NCBI RefSeq assembly: GCF_025449215.1
Contig: NZ_CP104900.1
Coordinates: 1,178,001 to 1,242,000, forward strand
Length of the DNA stretch: 64,000 bases
DNA from: Shewanella seohaensis
Lineage (GTDB): Bacteria > Pseudomonadota > Gammaproteobacteria > Enterobacterales > Shewanellaceae
Direction of reading: 5' to 3'
This document shows, piece by piece, positions 48,788 through 57,761 of the stretch. The position numbers were made by a program, and so were the translations under genes. The notes under the pieces were generated by a model. It saw only the letters and a program-made list of their open reading frames with translations, made no database searches and was not told the origin of the DNA. The stretch's first letter is position 1; each line of letters starts with the position of its first letter.

Positions 48788-50278
48788 TTATTGATTGATA
48801 TGGGAATAGTACTTATCCAATGAAACCGACAAACCGCTCTCGAGTACAATCCTCACATGGGATGGCTTGAGTTGTCTTGGCTCTGTCACACCGCAGGAGT
48901 GGGCTATCAAGGCTAAATCGTGGTGCAGGTTATGGTTATAGTTGGCGACACGCGTCGATTTATCTCTAGGAGCAAGACCTTGCTGGAGTTTCTTATTGTG
49001 AGTCGTGATACCCGTTGGACAGGTATCTTTGTTGCATTGCAGTGCTTGAATACATCCGAGGGCAAACATATTGCCACGGGCTGAGGCGATAAAGTCCGCA
49101 CCTAAGGCCAGCGCCCAAGCCACCCGCGATGGCACTATGAGTTTACCCGAGGCGATCACTTTAATGCGTTTACGTAGCCCACGCTGAATTAAGATATTCA
49201 CCAGTATGGGCAGGCTTTCCTTGAGTGGCAGTCCCACATAATCCATTAAGGGTTGAGGGGCGGCGCCTGTGCCGCCATCGGCACTGTCTAAGGTAAAAAA
49301 GTCCGGGGCGGATGCTTCGCCACGGCGCTCAATTTCATCGCAAAAATCTTCGAGCCATTGCACGTCCCCAAGTACGGCCTTAATGCCGGTGGGTTTACCC
49401 GTGACCTCACGCACTCTGGCAATCATATCCAGAATGTCAGCCACATTTTTAAACTCGATATGACCATTGGGGCTTATGGAATCATGGCCCTGCGGGATAC
49501 CGCGAATTTTGGCGATCTCCTCGGTGACTTTGATTCCCGGTAAGATACCGCCCTTGCCTGGTTTGGCGCCTTGGCTCATTTTGATTTCAAACATTTTAAC
49601 TTCAGGGTGTGCGGCGATCTCTTTGAGCTTGTCATCGTCTAAATGGCCGTGCTCATTACGTACACCATATTTAGCGGTACCAATTTGAAAGACTAAGTCG
49701 CAGCCACCTTTTAAATGATAAGGACTTAAGCCACCTTCACCGGTATTTAACCAACATCCCGCCTGCGCTGCGCCGTGGGATAAGGCGGTGACGGCAGGGC
49801 GTGATAGGGCGCCGAAGCTCATGGCGGAGATATGGCAAATGGCCTTAGTGGTGTAAGGCTCACGGCAATGGGGGCCAATGGTTTGAGGCAGAATTGGAGT
49901 GATATCTTCATCTTGAGTCGGAAAGGCGGTATTCATAAACATGATGGCGCCCGTGCTGTCTAGTGGGCGTGTCGACCCAAAGGCGATGGTTCTGTCGACA
50001 TTTTTCGCGGCGCGATATACCCAGCTCCGCTCGGCGCGGTTAAAGGGCAATTCTTCCCTGTCCTGTGCGAAAAAATATTGTCTAAAAAACTCACCTTGTT
50101 TCTCAAATAAATACCGAAAGCGACCTATCACAGGGTAGTTGTGGCGCACGGCCTGTTTGGTTTGTAGCTTGTCGGCGATGTACATATAGACGACAGCGAG
50201 GGCGCCTAAACCAATGAGAATTAAAAAGAGTCCTGAGAAGAGATCCAGTCCCCACATAAACCAATTGAGTTCTTGCAT
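48788..50278 (-). CDS. FMN-binding glutamate-synthase-family protein
   Basis: A 496-residue protein homologous to the catalytic alpha/beta barrel of glutamate synthase. It has an N-terminal transmembrane segment (LFLILIGLGALAVVYMYIA), so the enzyme is membrane-anchored. FMN and substrate motifs are ISAMSFGALSRPAVTALS, GEGGLSPYHLKGG and DSADGGTGAAPQPLMDY. The iron-sulfur cysteines are in CIQALQCNKDTCPTGI. It has no glutaminase domain, so it is not a complete GltB; its actual reaction is unknown. It follows the histidine phosphatase gene by 11 nt and is cotranscribed with it. Confidence 0.87.
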   Translation of the reverse strand: MQELNWFMWGLDLFSGLFLILIGLGALAVVYMYIADKLQTKQAVRHNYPVIGRFRYLFEKQGEFFRQYFFAQDREELPFNRAERSWVYRAAKNVDRTIAFGSTRPLDSTGAIMFMNTAFPTQDEDITPILPQTIGPHCREPYTTKAICHISAMSFGALSRPAVTALSHGAAQAGCWLNTGEGGLSPYHLKGGCDLVFQIGTAKYGVRNEHGHLDDDKLKEIAAHPEVKMFEIKMSQGAKPGKGGILPGIKVTEEIAKIRGIPQGHDSISPNGHIEFKNVADILDMIARVREVTGKPTGIKAVLGDVQWLEDFCDEIERRGEASAPDFFTLDSADGGTGAAPQPLMDYVGLPLKESLPILVNILIQRGLRKRIKVIASGKLIVPSRVAWALALGADFIASARGNMFALGCIQALQCNKDTCPTGITTHNKKLQQGLAPRDKSTRVANYNHNLHHDLALIAHSCGVTEPRQLKPSHVRIVLESGLSVSLDKYYSHINQ

Positions 50279-50289
50279 CTTGTTATCCT

Positions 50290-50883
50290 CTATTCGTGTC
50301 CATAACGGGTGGAGATAAGGCTCGCTGGCTGTCCATCATGGATGGAGAGTAAAAACAGCTGGCTGTAATCATCTTCTGCGATGGTGGGGATTTCAGGGCC
50401 GCCAAGGGCCTTGATGATCAGTGGGACGGTATTGGAATGCCCCGCGATTAAGCTGTTACCTTTAACGGCATGTACTTGTTCAACTATCTGCTGAATATGG
50501 ACTTCGATTAGTTTTTCTGCTGCGACCACGGTAATGGGTAAATGCCGCTCCGCAGACATAGGCAATAAGGTTTGCTGGGTTCTTTGATATTGGGTCGCGA
50601 TCAGTTGCGAGATCTGTGTCCTTTGCAAGGCGCTAACCAGCGCGAGGGCACGTGCATGGCCATCATCTGAAAGTGTAGGATCGCCTGCTGGAGCTTCGGC
50701 TTTTTCGGCATGTCTCACCAAAATAATCAATCGATTATCGGCAAAAGCTTGATTGTTGGCGCTGAGTCCAATGCTAGTAAAGAGTAACAGGCCTAACAGC
50801 TGAGTGTGTAATAGCCGAGGGGCATTGAAGCTGTTGATGCGTAAGGAGTGGGTAACAGCTGTTAACCATTGGGGAATTGCCAT
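50290..50883 (-). CDS. Exported histidine phosphatase superfamily protein (SixA-like)
   Basis: A 197-residue protein with an N-terminal hydrophobic segment (LLGLLLFTSIGLSANNQAFA) acting as signal or anchor. Catalytic marks of the histidine phosphatase fold are LVRHAEKAE (nucleophile His) and SLIAGHSNTVPLI (second His). The order and size resemble SixA-type and broad phosphohistidine/phosphoester phosphatases. A periplasmic location is likely. AAGGA precedes the ATG. It leads the two-gene operon with the FMN enzyme. Confidence 0.85.
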   Translation of the reverse strand: MAIPQWLTAVTHSLRINSFNAPRLLHTQLLGLLLFTSIGLSANNQAFADNRLIILVRHAEKAEAPAGDPTLSDDGHARALALVSALQRTQISQLIATQYQRTQQTLLPMSAERHLPITVVAAEKLIEVHIQQIVEQVHAVKGNSLIAGHSNTVPLIIKALGGPEIPTIAEDDYSQLFLLSIHDGQPASLISTRYGHE

Positions 50884-51051
50884 GCCGTATATCCTTATCT
50901 AATGGGGTATGCAAGTGTGACACTGAGGCGAGTAGATTCATCATGGGTATCATTGCCTTAGGTTGTGATGGTACTGCAATTTATAAAATTACTAAAGTTG
51001 CTCAATTTTTGGTCGATAATAAAGTCATCCCAAATTGAATGGATTAGCATC

Positions 51052-51660
51052 ATGGAAATCAACAACCCTGCACAGGTACAGACTCCTTCTACGCCCCATA
51101 AGAAGTATGCTGACAATGCCGCTGCTAATAGTGAAAAGACGAAAAATGTGGAAGCGCCCGGCAAACAGACTGCATACCAAACCAGTAAGCAGCTAATGAA
51201 CCAGGCTATTTTGTCGGCACAGGAAGAAGTGAGTCTAAAATCCGGTGATCAATCCATGGCGTTACTTTATCGCGCGGCAATTGAAGCGATAGATAAAGAA
51301 TTAGCGCCTTCGATGGGGCCAAATGCGACTCAAACTAACTATGACAATCAGGTCGATTATTCTCCCGAGGCGACGGCCGATAGGATTGTGAGTTTTGCGA
51401 CGCAATTTTTTAGCATTCACCAACAGCAAAATTCGAATATGAGTCTAAATGATCAGCTCGACAGTTTTATGGGCATCATAGGTGGCGCTATCGATAATGG
51501 CTTTAAGGAGGCGCGAGATATTTTGTCTGGCCTTAAAGTGCTGCAAGGGGATATCGCCGATGGCGTCGATAAAACCTATGGATTGGTGCAAGAGGGATTG
51601 CAGGCCTTCCGAGATAGCTTCAATAAGAAACCAGATGAGACACAAATGGCTAGCGCATAA
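51052..51660 (+). CDS. DUF5610-domain protein
   Basis: A 202-residue soluble protein. It starts MEINNPAQVQTPSTP, a polar and flexible N-terminus, followed by a helical domain (SPEATADRIVSFATQFFSIHQ; FKEARDILSGLKVLQGDIAD). This is the DUF5610 pattern, of unknown function and found in Shewanella and relatives. No signal peptide or membrane segment is seen. It is monocistronic. Confidence 0.78.
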   Translation: MEINNPAQVQTPSTPHKKYADNAAANSEKTKNVEAPGKQTAYQTSKQLMNQAILSAQEEVSLKSGDQSMALLYRAAIEAIDKELAPSMGPNATQTNYDNQVDYSPEATADRIVSFATQFFSIHQQQNSNMSLNDQLDSFMGIIGGAIDNGFKEARDILSGLKVLQGDIADGVDKTYGLVQEGLQAFRDSFNKKPDETQMASA

Positions 51661-51708
51661 TGTCCCGCGCTTAGCACTCAATGTTGTTGCCATTTCCCTT
51701 GTCTTAAG

Positions 51709-51730
51709 CCCCTTGCAATAAGGGGTTTTT
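51709..51730 (+). terminator. Terminator after the DUF5610 gene
   Basis: CCCCTT (51709-51714) pairs with AAGGGG (51720-51725) around GCAAT, followed by TTTTT. Confidence 0.85.
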
Positions 51731-51789
51731 GTTGCGCAGAGAACAGTCTATGCTAGGGGTCTATTTAACGTTTTGCTTGAGGGCGAGTT

Positions 51790-52539
51790 ATGTGGACTAG
51801 GGGACGTGTTATTGAACGTATTGATTGGAGTGATAAATTATTTTCGCTGCGGATAGCGGCCGAACTGGCGCCCTTTATTCCGGGTCAATTTATTAAACTC
51901 AGTCAGCTGCAAGATGATAAGCGTGTCGCTAGAGCCTATTCCCTGGTTAATTCCCCCGATAAACCCTATGCCGAAATCTTGGCTGTGGCCGTAGAAGAGG
52001 GCCAGTTATCCCCACAATTACAAAATCTTGCCATCGGGGATGAAATCGAGATCACCCCCACAGCCACAGGCTTTATGACTTTAGATGAGATCCCTAAGGG
52101 GGAAGGGCAAGGCCGTCACTTATGGCTGTTAGCCACGGGCACGGCCGTGGGGCCATTCTTATCTATGCTCGATACAGCCGAGCCTTGGCAGCGTTTCGAA
52201 AAAGTCGTACTCGTCTATGGTGTCCGCGAAGCTAAAGATTTAGCTTACCTTGATAAATTAAAGGCTTATTCGGTGCAATATCCTGATCAGTTTATCCTGT
52301 GTTTAACCGTCACCCGTGAAAAGCTTGACGATGCACTGCAATGTCGTATCCCCGATGGCTTAGTCTCGGGAGAGATTGAAGCTAAAGTCGGTTTAGCGCT
52401 CAGCGCGGCGGATTCACAGGTAATGATTTGTGGTAATCCGGGGATGATCAGTGGCGCACAGGCCGCGTTGCTCGACAAGGGACTCGCAAAGAATTTACGC
52501 CGCGCTCCGGGACAAATTACCGTCGAGAAGTATTGGTAA
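51790..52539 (+). CDS. fpr: Ferredoxin/flavodoxin-NADP+ reductase
   Basis: A 249-residue FAD enzyme that moves electrons between NADPH and ferredoxin or flavodoxin. FAD contacts are in RAYSLVNSP, the NADP-binding loop is in LATGTAVGPFLSML, and the C-terminus ends in the expected aromatic EKYW. The size and order match E. coli Fpr. GAGGGCGAG lies before the ATG. It is monocistronic; in E. coli the gene answers to SoxRS, but no clear soxbox was identified here. Confidence 0.93.
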   Translation: MWTRGRVIERIDWSDKLFSLRIAAELAPFIPGQFIKLSQLQDDKRVARAYSLVNSPDKPYAEILAVAVEEGQLSPQLQNLAIGDEIEITPTATGFMTLDEIPKGEGQGRHLWLLATGTAVGPFLSMLDTAEPWQRFEKVVLVYGVREAKDLAYLDKLKAYSVQYPDQFILCLTVTREKLDDALQCRIPDGLVSGEIEAKVGLALSAADSQVMICGNPGMISGAQAALLDKGLAKNLRRAPGQITVEKYW

Positions 52540-52609
52540 TTGGTTGAGTGTTAATGACAAATAATTAGTCTTAATCGTTTTAATGTCAGTCATATAGAAG
52601 GATTTTTTG

Positions 52610-53206
52610 ATGAAGTTGCTCTGCTCCCTCGCTTCACCCTATGCTCGCTGTGTTCGCACATTAATCCGTTATTTAGGGATTAAGGATATCGAAGAAGTCT
52701 TAGTCAATCCGATGGAAAACACCGCCGAGCTGCTCGATGTTAACCCGCTTGGGCAGATCCCTTGCCTCATCACCAACGATGGTGTGCCTATCTTCGATAG
52801 CGAAGTGATTATGCGCTATTTAGACGCCGAATTAGGTGAGCAGCAGATGTTCGGTGGCCAAGTGAATAATTGGGTATTACAGTGCCAATATTCGATGATC
52901 AAAGGTCTTATCGATAGCGCAGTAAAATTGCGCCAAGAACAAATGCGTGAAGAGGAAGGGGTAAGATCGGCCTTTTGGACATCGCGTTTTGAGCAAGCGC
53001 TGCTGCGTGGTTTGATGCAAATGGAACATCAGAGCGTGATCACTCAGGCAACGATTCAGGCGCCACAATTAGCCTTAATTTGCTTATTAGATTATGTGGA
53101 TTTCAGACATCCAGAGCTTGATTGGCGTAAAGTGGCTCCCGCGACCTCGCTCTGGTTTAGTGAGATGCGCGATCTCCCAGCGTTTGTGGAAACTCGCCCA
53201 GCGTAA
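52610..53206 (+). CDS. Glutathione S-transferase family protein (YibF-like)
   Basis: A 198-residue GST. The thioredoxin-like N-terminal domain begins KLLCSLASPYARCVRTLIRY, with NPLGQIPCLITNDGVPIFDS as the glutathione-binding part, and the helical C-terminal domain follows. It resembles E. coli YibF. It starts at ATG 52610; AAGGA precedes it. The substrate is not readable from the sequence. It is convergent with the small membrane protein gene 7 nt away. Confidence 0.9.
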   Translation: MKLLCSLASPYARCVRTLIRYLGIKDIEEVLVNPMENTAELLDVNPLGQIPCLITNDGVPIFDSEVIMRYLDAELGEQQMFGGQVNNWVLQCQYSMIKGLIDSAVKLRQEQMREEEGVRSAFWTSRFEQALLRGLMQMEHQSVITQATIQAPQLALICLLDYVDFRHPELDWRKVAPATSLWFSEMRDLPAFVETRPA

Positions 53207-53213
53207 AAGGCGT

Positions 53214-53636
53214 TTAATGGTCTGTCGAGCGGCGGCCTCTATGGGTCTCACGGCGATTATGTTCACCAAACGCGCCGTAGAGATCCTTCGTTATGCCGTA
53301 ATCGACCCTACGATCATTACCCGTTTGGCGTCTATCATCATAGTGTTGATAGCGGCATTGGCAATTGGCCATAGTGCATTCTTCCATGGGAAGCTCAGGG
53401 GCTTCCTTCGATAGAAAACGTTTCCCTTTGAGCTCATCTACCTGATCACAACAACTGCCGTCATTTTCGATACTGACACAGTGGAAGCGGCGATCTTGCC
53501 CTGCAACTCGTTGATTTTTATTTTTTGCGGTTTCCATGAGTTTGACAAAGTGCTTGCGCTTTTTAGGGCCTCGCTTGAGTGTCAGCAATGCGAGTAGCGC
53601 TACCGCGATGACCAGCAGTAGTAAAACGCCCAACAT
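53214..53636 (-). CDS. Single-pass membrane protein with Arg-rich tail, unknown function
   Basis: A 140-residue protein with a transmembrane helix at the very N-terminus (VLLLLVIAVALLALLTL), followed by a basic segment and two cysteine pairs (GSCCDQ; MEECTMANCQC). The C-terminus is Arg-rich with DDRRQTGNDRR and RRETHRGRRSTD. It probably faces the cytoplasm and binds an acidic partner such as RNA or a phosphorylated protein. Family not recognised. Confidence 0.68.
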   Translation of the reverse strand: MLGVLLLLVIAVALLALLTLKRGPKKRKHFVKLMETAKNKNQRVAGQDRRFHCVSIENDGSCCDQVDELKGKRFLSKEAPELPMEECTMANCQCRYQHYDDRRQTGNDRRVDYGITKDLYGAFGEHNRRETHRGRRSTDH

Positions 53637-53782
53637 ACCGCCTCCTCATGTATTTTAAGCGAATTAAGGTTCAGTTTAGTTTGGTTTGAGATAATCACCA
53701 GTTTTAAGTTTTATTTCATTAAAAACAAAAAGTTAATCAACCTATTGCCCTAGTTCATTTGATCTATTACTCTTGCGCAACT

Positions 53783-53801
53783 GATAACTATTATCATTAA
53801 T
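53783..53801 (+). promoter_or_regulatory. Fur box upstream of fbpABC
   Basis: GATAACTATTATCATTAAT matches the 19-bp Fur consensus GATAATGATAATCATTATC at 14 positions. It lies 54 bp before the fbpA start, where Fur-Fe would repress the operon. Confidence 0.82.
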
Positions 53802-53854
53802 AGTCTTAAGAATTGACTCACGCTTGCTGTCATCATTTTGGGGAGAAATCGCGA

Positions 53855-54862
53855 ATGAAATGGGTAACTTGTGCCGCTTTACTTGGGTTAATGTCGGTTG
53901 CGAATTCGGCTAGCGCTGATGAGACATTAACCGTTTACTCCTACCGTCAGCCGTTTCTGGTTGAACCTATTCTGAAGCGCTTTACGGAGGAAACGGGCAT
54001 TGGGGTCAATTTTGTCTTTGCGAAAGACGGTATTGCCGAGCGTATCGCCCGCGAAGGCCGTTTATCCCCTGCGGATTTAGTGTTAACTTCAGATTTCTCT
54101 CGCTTGGTTGAATTGGTCGACAAAGACCTGACGGCTCCCGTGAAAAGTGAGCAGCTCAATAGCAATATCCCCGCGCAATACCGCGATCCCGATGGACAAT
54201 GGTATGCCTTAACGATGCGTGTGCGTAATCTCTATACGGCAAAAGATCGCCTCGGCCCACAAGCCATCAGCTACGAAGAGTTGGCCGATCCTAAGTACAA
54301 AGGCAAGATCTGTACGCGCAGTGGTAAGCACCCTTATAACATCGCCTTAGTGGCGTCTATGATCGCCCACCACGGTGAGGCCGACACTAAGACTTGGTTG
54401 CAAGGTGTGAAAACCAACTTAGCACGCAAGCCTCAAGGTAACGATAGGGCGCAGGTGAAGGCGGTTAAAGAGGGCTTATGTGATATCGCCATTGGTAACA
54501 GCTACTACTATGGCAATATGCTGCAAGATCCAGAGCAAAAGAGCTGGGCAGAGGCAGTGGTGATTAACTTCCCGAACCAAGCCGATCGCGGTGCCCATGT
54601 GAACGTTTCTGGTATGGTGCTCACTCGCCATGCGCCGAATAAAGACAATGCAATCAAGTTGATGGAGTTTCTGTCTGCGGATGTGGCACAAAAAGCCTAT
54701 GCCGAAGTGAACATGGAGTATCCAGTCAAAGCCGATGTCGCGCCTTCAACCTTGGTCGCCTCTTGGGGCGAGTTTAAATCCGACCAATTACCGATTTTCA
54801 AACTGGCGGAATACCATCAAGCGGCGGTGAAACTGTTAGATGAAGTTCAGTTCGATCTCTAG
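53855..54862 (+). CDS. fbpA: Ferric iron ABC transporter, periplasmic binding protein
   Basis: A 335-residue iron-binding protein. The signal peptide ends near ANSASA. The mature part begins DETLTVYSYRQPFLVEPIL, as in FbpA/FutA, and the iron tyrosines are expected in IAIGNSYYYGNML. It delivers Fe(III) to the FbpB permease. The start at MKWVTC has GGGGAGAA upstream. A Fur box precedes it, and a hairpin at 54900-54923 separates it from fbpB. Confidence 0.93.
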   Translation: MKWVTCAALLGLMSVANSASADETLTVYSYRQPFLVEPILKRFTEETGIGVNFVFAKDGIAERIAREGRLSPADLVLTSDFSRLVELVDKDLTAPVKSEQLNSNIPAQYRDPDGQWYALTMRVRNLYTAKDRLGPQAISYEELADPKYKGKICTRSGKHPYNIALVASMIAHHGEADTKTWLQGVKTNLARKPQGNDRAQVKAVKEGLCDIAIGNSYYYGNMLQDPEQKSWAEAVVINFPNQADRGAHVNVSGMVLTRHAPNKDNAIKLMEFLSADVAQKAYAEVNMEYPVKADVAPSTLVASWGEFKSDQLPIFKLAEYHQAAVKLLDEVQFDL

Positions 54863-54899
54863 TTGAGCGCTTATAACGACTAGAAATAGTAAAAGTGAA

Positions 54900-54923
54900 A
54901 AGTGCGCCTTGATTGGCGCACTT
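54900..54923 (+). promoter_or_regulatory. Intercistronic hairpin between fbpA and fbpB
   Basis: AAGTGCGCC (54900-54908) and GGCGCACTT (54915-54923) are perfect complements around TTGATT, with no T-run after. A partial terminator or message-stabilising hairpin that raises the level of the binding protein over the permease would fit. Confidence 0.7.
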
Positions 54924-54939
54924 AGGTTAAAGGATCCAC

Positions 54940-56573
54940 ATGATTTTAGGATTAGCCAGAAGCTGGTCGCTTACTGGTTATGCCATAGCCGCGCTACTGG
55001 TGTTACCCCTCTTTGCGTTAATTCTTCAGGCGGCGCAGCTGATGAGGCCGTCTTTGGTCATCTGCTCTCCACTGTATTACCTACTTATATCTCCAACAGC
55101 CTATGGTTGATCCTGTGGGTGAGTATTGGTTCACTCTTGTTGGCACTGCCCTGCGCTTGGTTAATGGCGCGCTGTGAGTTTGTTGCTAGGCGTTATCTGC
55201 AATGGGCATTATTGCTCCCCTTGGCCATGCCTGCCTACATTGTTGCCTACGTATATACCGATTTACTCGATTACGCCGGCCCAGTACAAACTGGGCTTCG
55301 TTCTGTGTTTGGTTGGAGTTCACCGCAGGATTACTTTTTCCCCGATATTCGTACCTTAGGCGGCGCGGCATGTGTGTTGTCGCTGGTGCTCTTTCCCTAT
55401 ATTTATCTGTTGGCGCGCACCGCGTTTATGGAGCAATCCCTAAGCTTGGCCCACGCCTCGAGAATTATGGGCTGCTCGCCGTGGCAGAGTTTTTGGCGTT
55501 TATCTTTGCCAATGGCAAGGCCCGCCTTGGCCGTGGGCGTAGCCTTAGTGGCGATGGAGACCGCGGCGGATTTTGCTACGGTTAACTACTTTGCCGTACC
55601 AACCCTGACCACTGCCGTGTACGACACTTGGCTGGGTTATGGCAATTTGACTGCGGCGGCTAAGCTCTCGGCCATTATTCTCTTGGTAGTGTTTAGTCTG
55701 ATTGGAATGGAACGTTTTGCTCGCCGTAAGCAGCAGTTATTCCAAAAGCAGTCCCGTATTCAAGCGAGCGATTTATATCGGCTCTCACCGATGCAAACCC
55801 TGTTTGCTCTCGGCTATTGCATCACCTTGTTAGTGCTGGCCTTTGTGCTGCCAAGCGGGATTTTACTCTCCTATGCCATCGATTATTTTGAGCAGAGCTG
55901 GGATCCGATTTTCTGGCAATTGAGCGTGAATAGCTTGAGCCTCGCACTCATCACTAGCCTAGTGTGCTGCACGATTGCATTGATATTGATGTTTATTCGC
56001 CGCGTGAGCCCAAGGTCGAGCGATGCGCTGCCATCACGCTTAGCATCGACTGGCTATGCCTTGCCTGGCACAGTGCTCGCCATTGGCGTATTGGTGCCAT
56101 TAACCCTGCTCGATTTTGCAATCAATGACGTAGCCGATTGGTTGGGGATGACAGGCCCTGGGCTCCTGCTTACGGGCAGTACGGCCGCACTGGTTTTTGC
56201 CTTTTGTGTGCGCTTTGTGGCTATCGCTATCGGCAGTGTTGAGACCAGCTATAAACGCATTTCGCCGTCACTGGACATGGTGAGTCTGACTCTGGGGCAG
56301 AGCCCAAGACGACTATTGCAAAGAGTGCATTTACCGCTACTCACCAAAGGCTTATTTGCTGGGGCGTTGTTGGTATTTATCGAAAGCATGAAAGAATTAC
56401 CGGCGGCATTGTTGTTGCGTCCCATAGGGTTTGAGAATCTTGCGACCCATGTCTTCCAGTTTGTCTCAGACGAAAAGCTTGAACATGGCGCCTTGCCCGC
56501 TATTGTGATTGTGCTCGTGGGCTTAGTCCCGCTGATTTATTTAAACCGTTCCTTGGAGCAAGATAGCCGATGA
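54940..56573 (+). CDS. fbpB: Ferric iron ABC transporter permease, frame broken once
   Basis: A two-module permease for Fe(III) with about twelve helices. The true start is MILGLARSWSLTG at 54940, preceded by AAGGAT. The frame is lost within 55027-55040 and continues as ADEAVFGHLLSTVLPTYIS; adding one base gives 544 residues. The two conserved permease loops are found at SRIMGCSPWQSFWRLSLPMA and LTLGQSPRRLLQRVHLPLL, one per module. It overlaps fbpC by 4 nt. The break is probably a sequencing error. Confidence 0.9.
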
Positions 56574-57619
56574 CCAGCACCCTCAATCTTCATCAAGTTC
56601 ATAGCGATTATCAGGGCCAACAGGTACTCAAAGGCTTAGATTTAACCTTGGCTCAAGGGGAAATCCTTGCGCTGTTAGGCCCAAGTGGCTGCGGCAAAAC
56701 GACTTTGCTGAGGGCGGTTGCAGGATTGCAGGCCATCAGCCAAGGTGAAATTAAAATCAATGGCAAGACGGTTAGCGGCGCAGGGCAATTTGTGCCGAGT
56801 GAGCAACGGGGGATCGGGATGATTTTCCAAGACTATGCCTTGTTCCCCCATTTGACCGTCGCCGAGAATATTCTCTTTGGTGTGGCAAAACTAACGCCTG
56901 CGCAGCGCAAGGCGCGGTTAGATGACATGCTCGGCCTAGTGAAGCTCGAAGGGTTAGCCAAACGCTATCCCCATGAGCTATCCGGCGGACAGCAGCAGCG
57001 GGTGTCGATTGCCCGCGCACTAGCCTATGAGCCGCAATTACTGTTACTCGATGAGCCTTTTTCGAATATCGATGCCCAAGTGCGCCACAGCATGATGGCG
57101 GAGATCCGCAGCATACTCAAACAGCGTAATGTCAGCGCGGTATTTGTGACCCACAGTAAGGATGAGGCCTTCGTCTTTGCCGATACCTTGGCTATTTTCA
57201 ACCAAGGCGTGATAGTGCAGCATGGCCGCGCCGAGGACTTATATGCCGCGCCCAATAGCCGCTATGTGGCGGATTTTCTTGGCAGTGGTAACTACTTACC
57301 CGCCGAAGTGCTCGATGGCCATAGTGTTGCCACCCCGATTGGTGAGCTGCGCAGCCTGACGCCCTTGTCGCAATCCCATGCTTTCAATGGCCAAGTGTTT
57401 TTGCGGCCACAGCAATTGGCGCTTAGCGCCGATGATGCGGGTGTGGGGACCATTACCGAGCGGCGCTTCCTCGGGGCATTTTGCCATTATTGGGTGAAAG
57501 TCGAGGCGGCGTCCCACGCCCATTATGTTGAAGTGCGCAGTCAAATCATGCAGTTGAATGTTGGCCAGCGAGTGGGGTTAAGCACTGAGCCACATTCTCT
57601 GGTGCTGTTTGAGTCTTAA
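56570..57619 (+). CDS. fbpC: Ferric iron ABC transporter ATP-binding protein
   Basis: A 349-residue ATPase that drives Fe(III) import. Walker A is GPSGCGKTT, the signature is LSGGQQQRVSIARALAYEP, and Walker B is LLLLDEPFSNID. The C-terminal ~110 residues are the regulatory TOBE-type domain found in FbpC/PotA proteins (VFLRPQQLALS). It begins inside the fbpB stop, so translation is coupled. It completes the fbpABC unit. Confidence 0.95.
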   Translation: MTSTLNLHQVHSDYQGQQVLKGLDLTLAQGEILALLGPSGCGKTTLLRAVAGLQAISQGEIKINGKTVSGAGQFVPSEQRGIGMIFQDYALFPHLTVAENILFGVAKLTPAQRKARLDDMLGLVKLEGLAKRYPHELSGGQQQRVSIARALAYEPQLLLLDEPFSNIDAQVRHSMMAEIRSILKQRNVSAVFVTHSKDEAFVFADTLAIFNQGVIVQHGRAEDLYAAPNSRYVADFLGSGNYLPAEVLDGHSVATPIGELRSLTPLSQSHAFNGQVFLRPQQLALSADDAGVGTITERRFLGAFCHYWVKVEAASHAHYVEVRSQIMQLNVGQRVGLSTEPHSLVLFES

Positions 57620-57733
57620 GCAGGCCGCAGAGGATATGTCACTGTATCAGCATAAAGTATGACATCTTTGCTTACGTTTAACTTGGGCAAAAAACCTCTA
57701 GATTGCTGATATTTTCAGCCTTCCTTGTTACCT

Positions 57734-57761
57734 TAATTCCTCCAGAGTGGGAGGAATTATG
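57734..57761 (+). promoter_or_regulatory. Hairpin covering the ribosome site of ggt
   Basis: TAATTCCTCC (57734-57743) is perfectly complementary to GGAGGAATTA (57750-57759), with the loop AGAGTG. The second arm contains the whole Shine-Dalgarno sequence GGAGGAA and the A of the start codon. In RNA the ribosome site would be closed, so translation probably depends on melting, on a factor, or on coupling. Confidence 0.75.
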
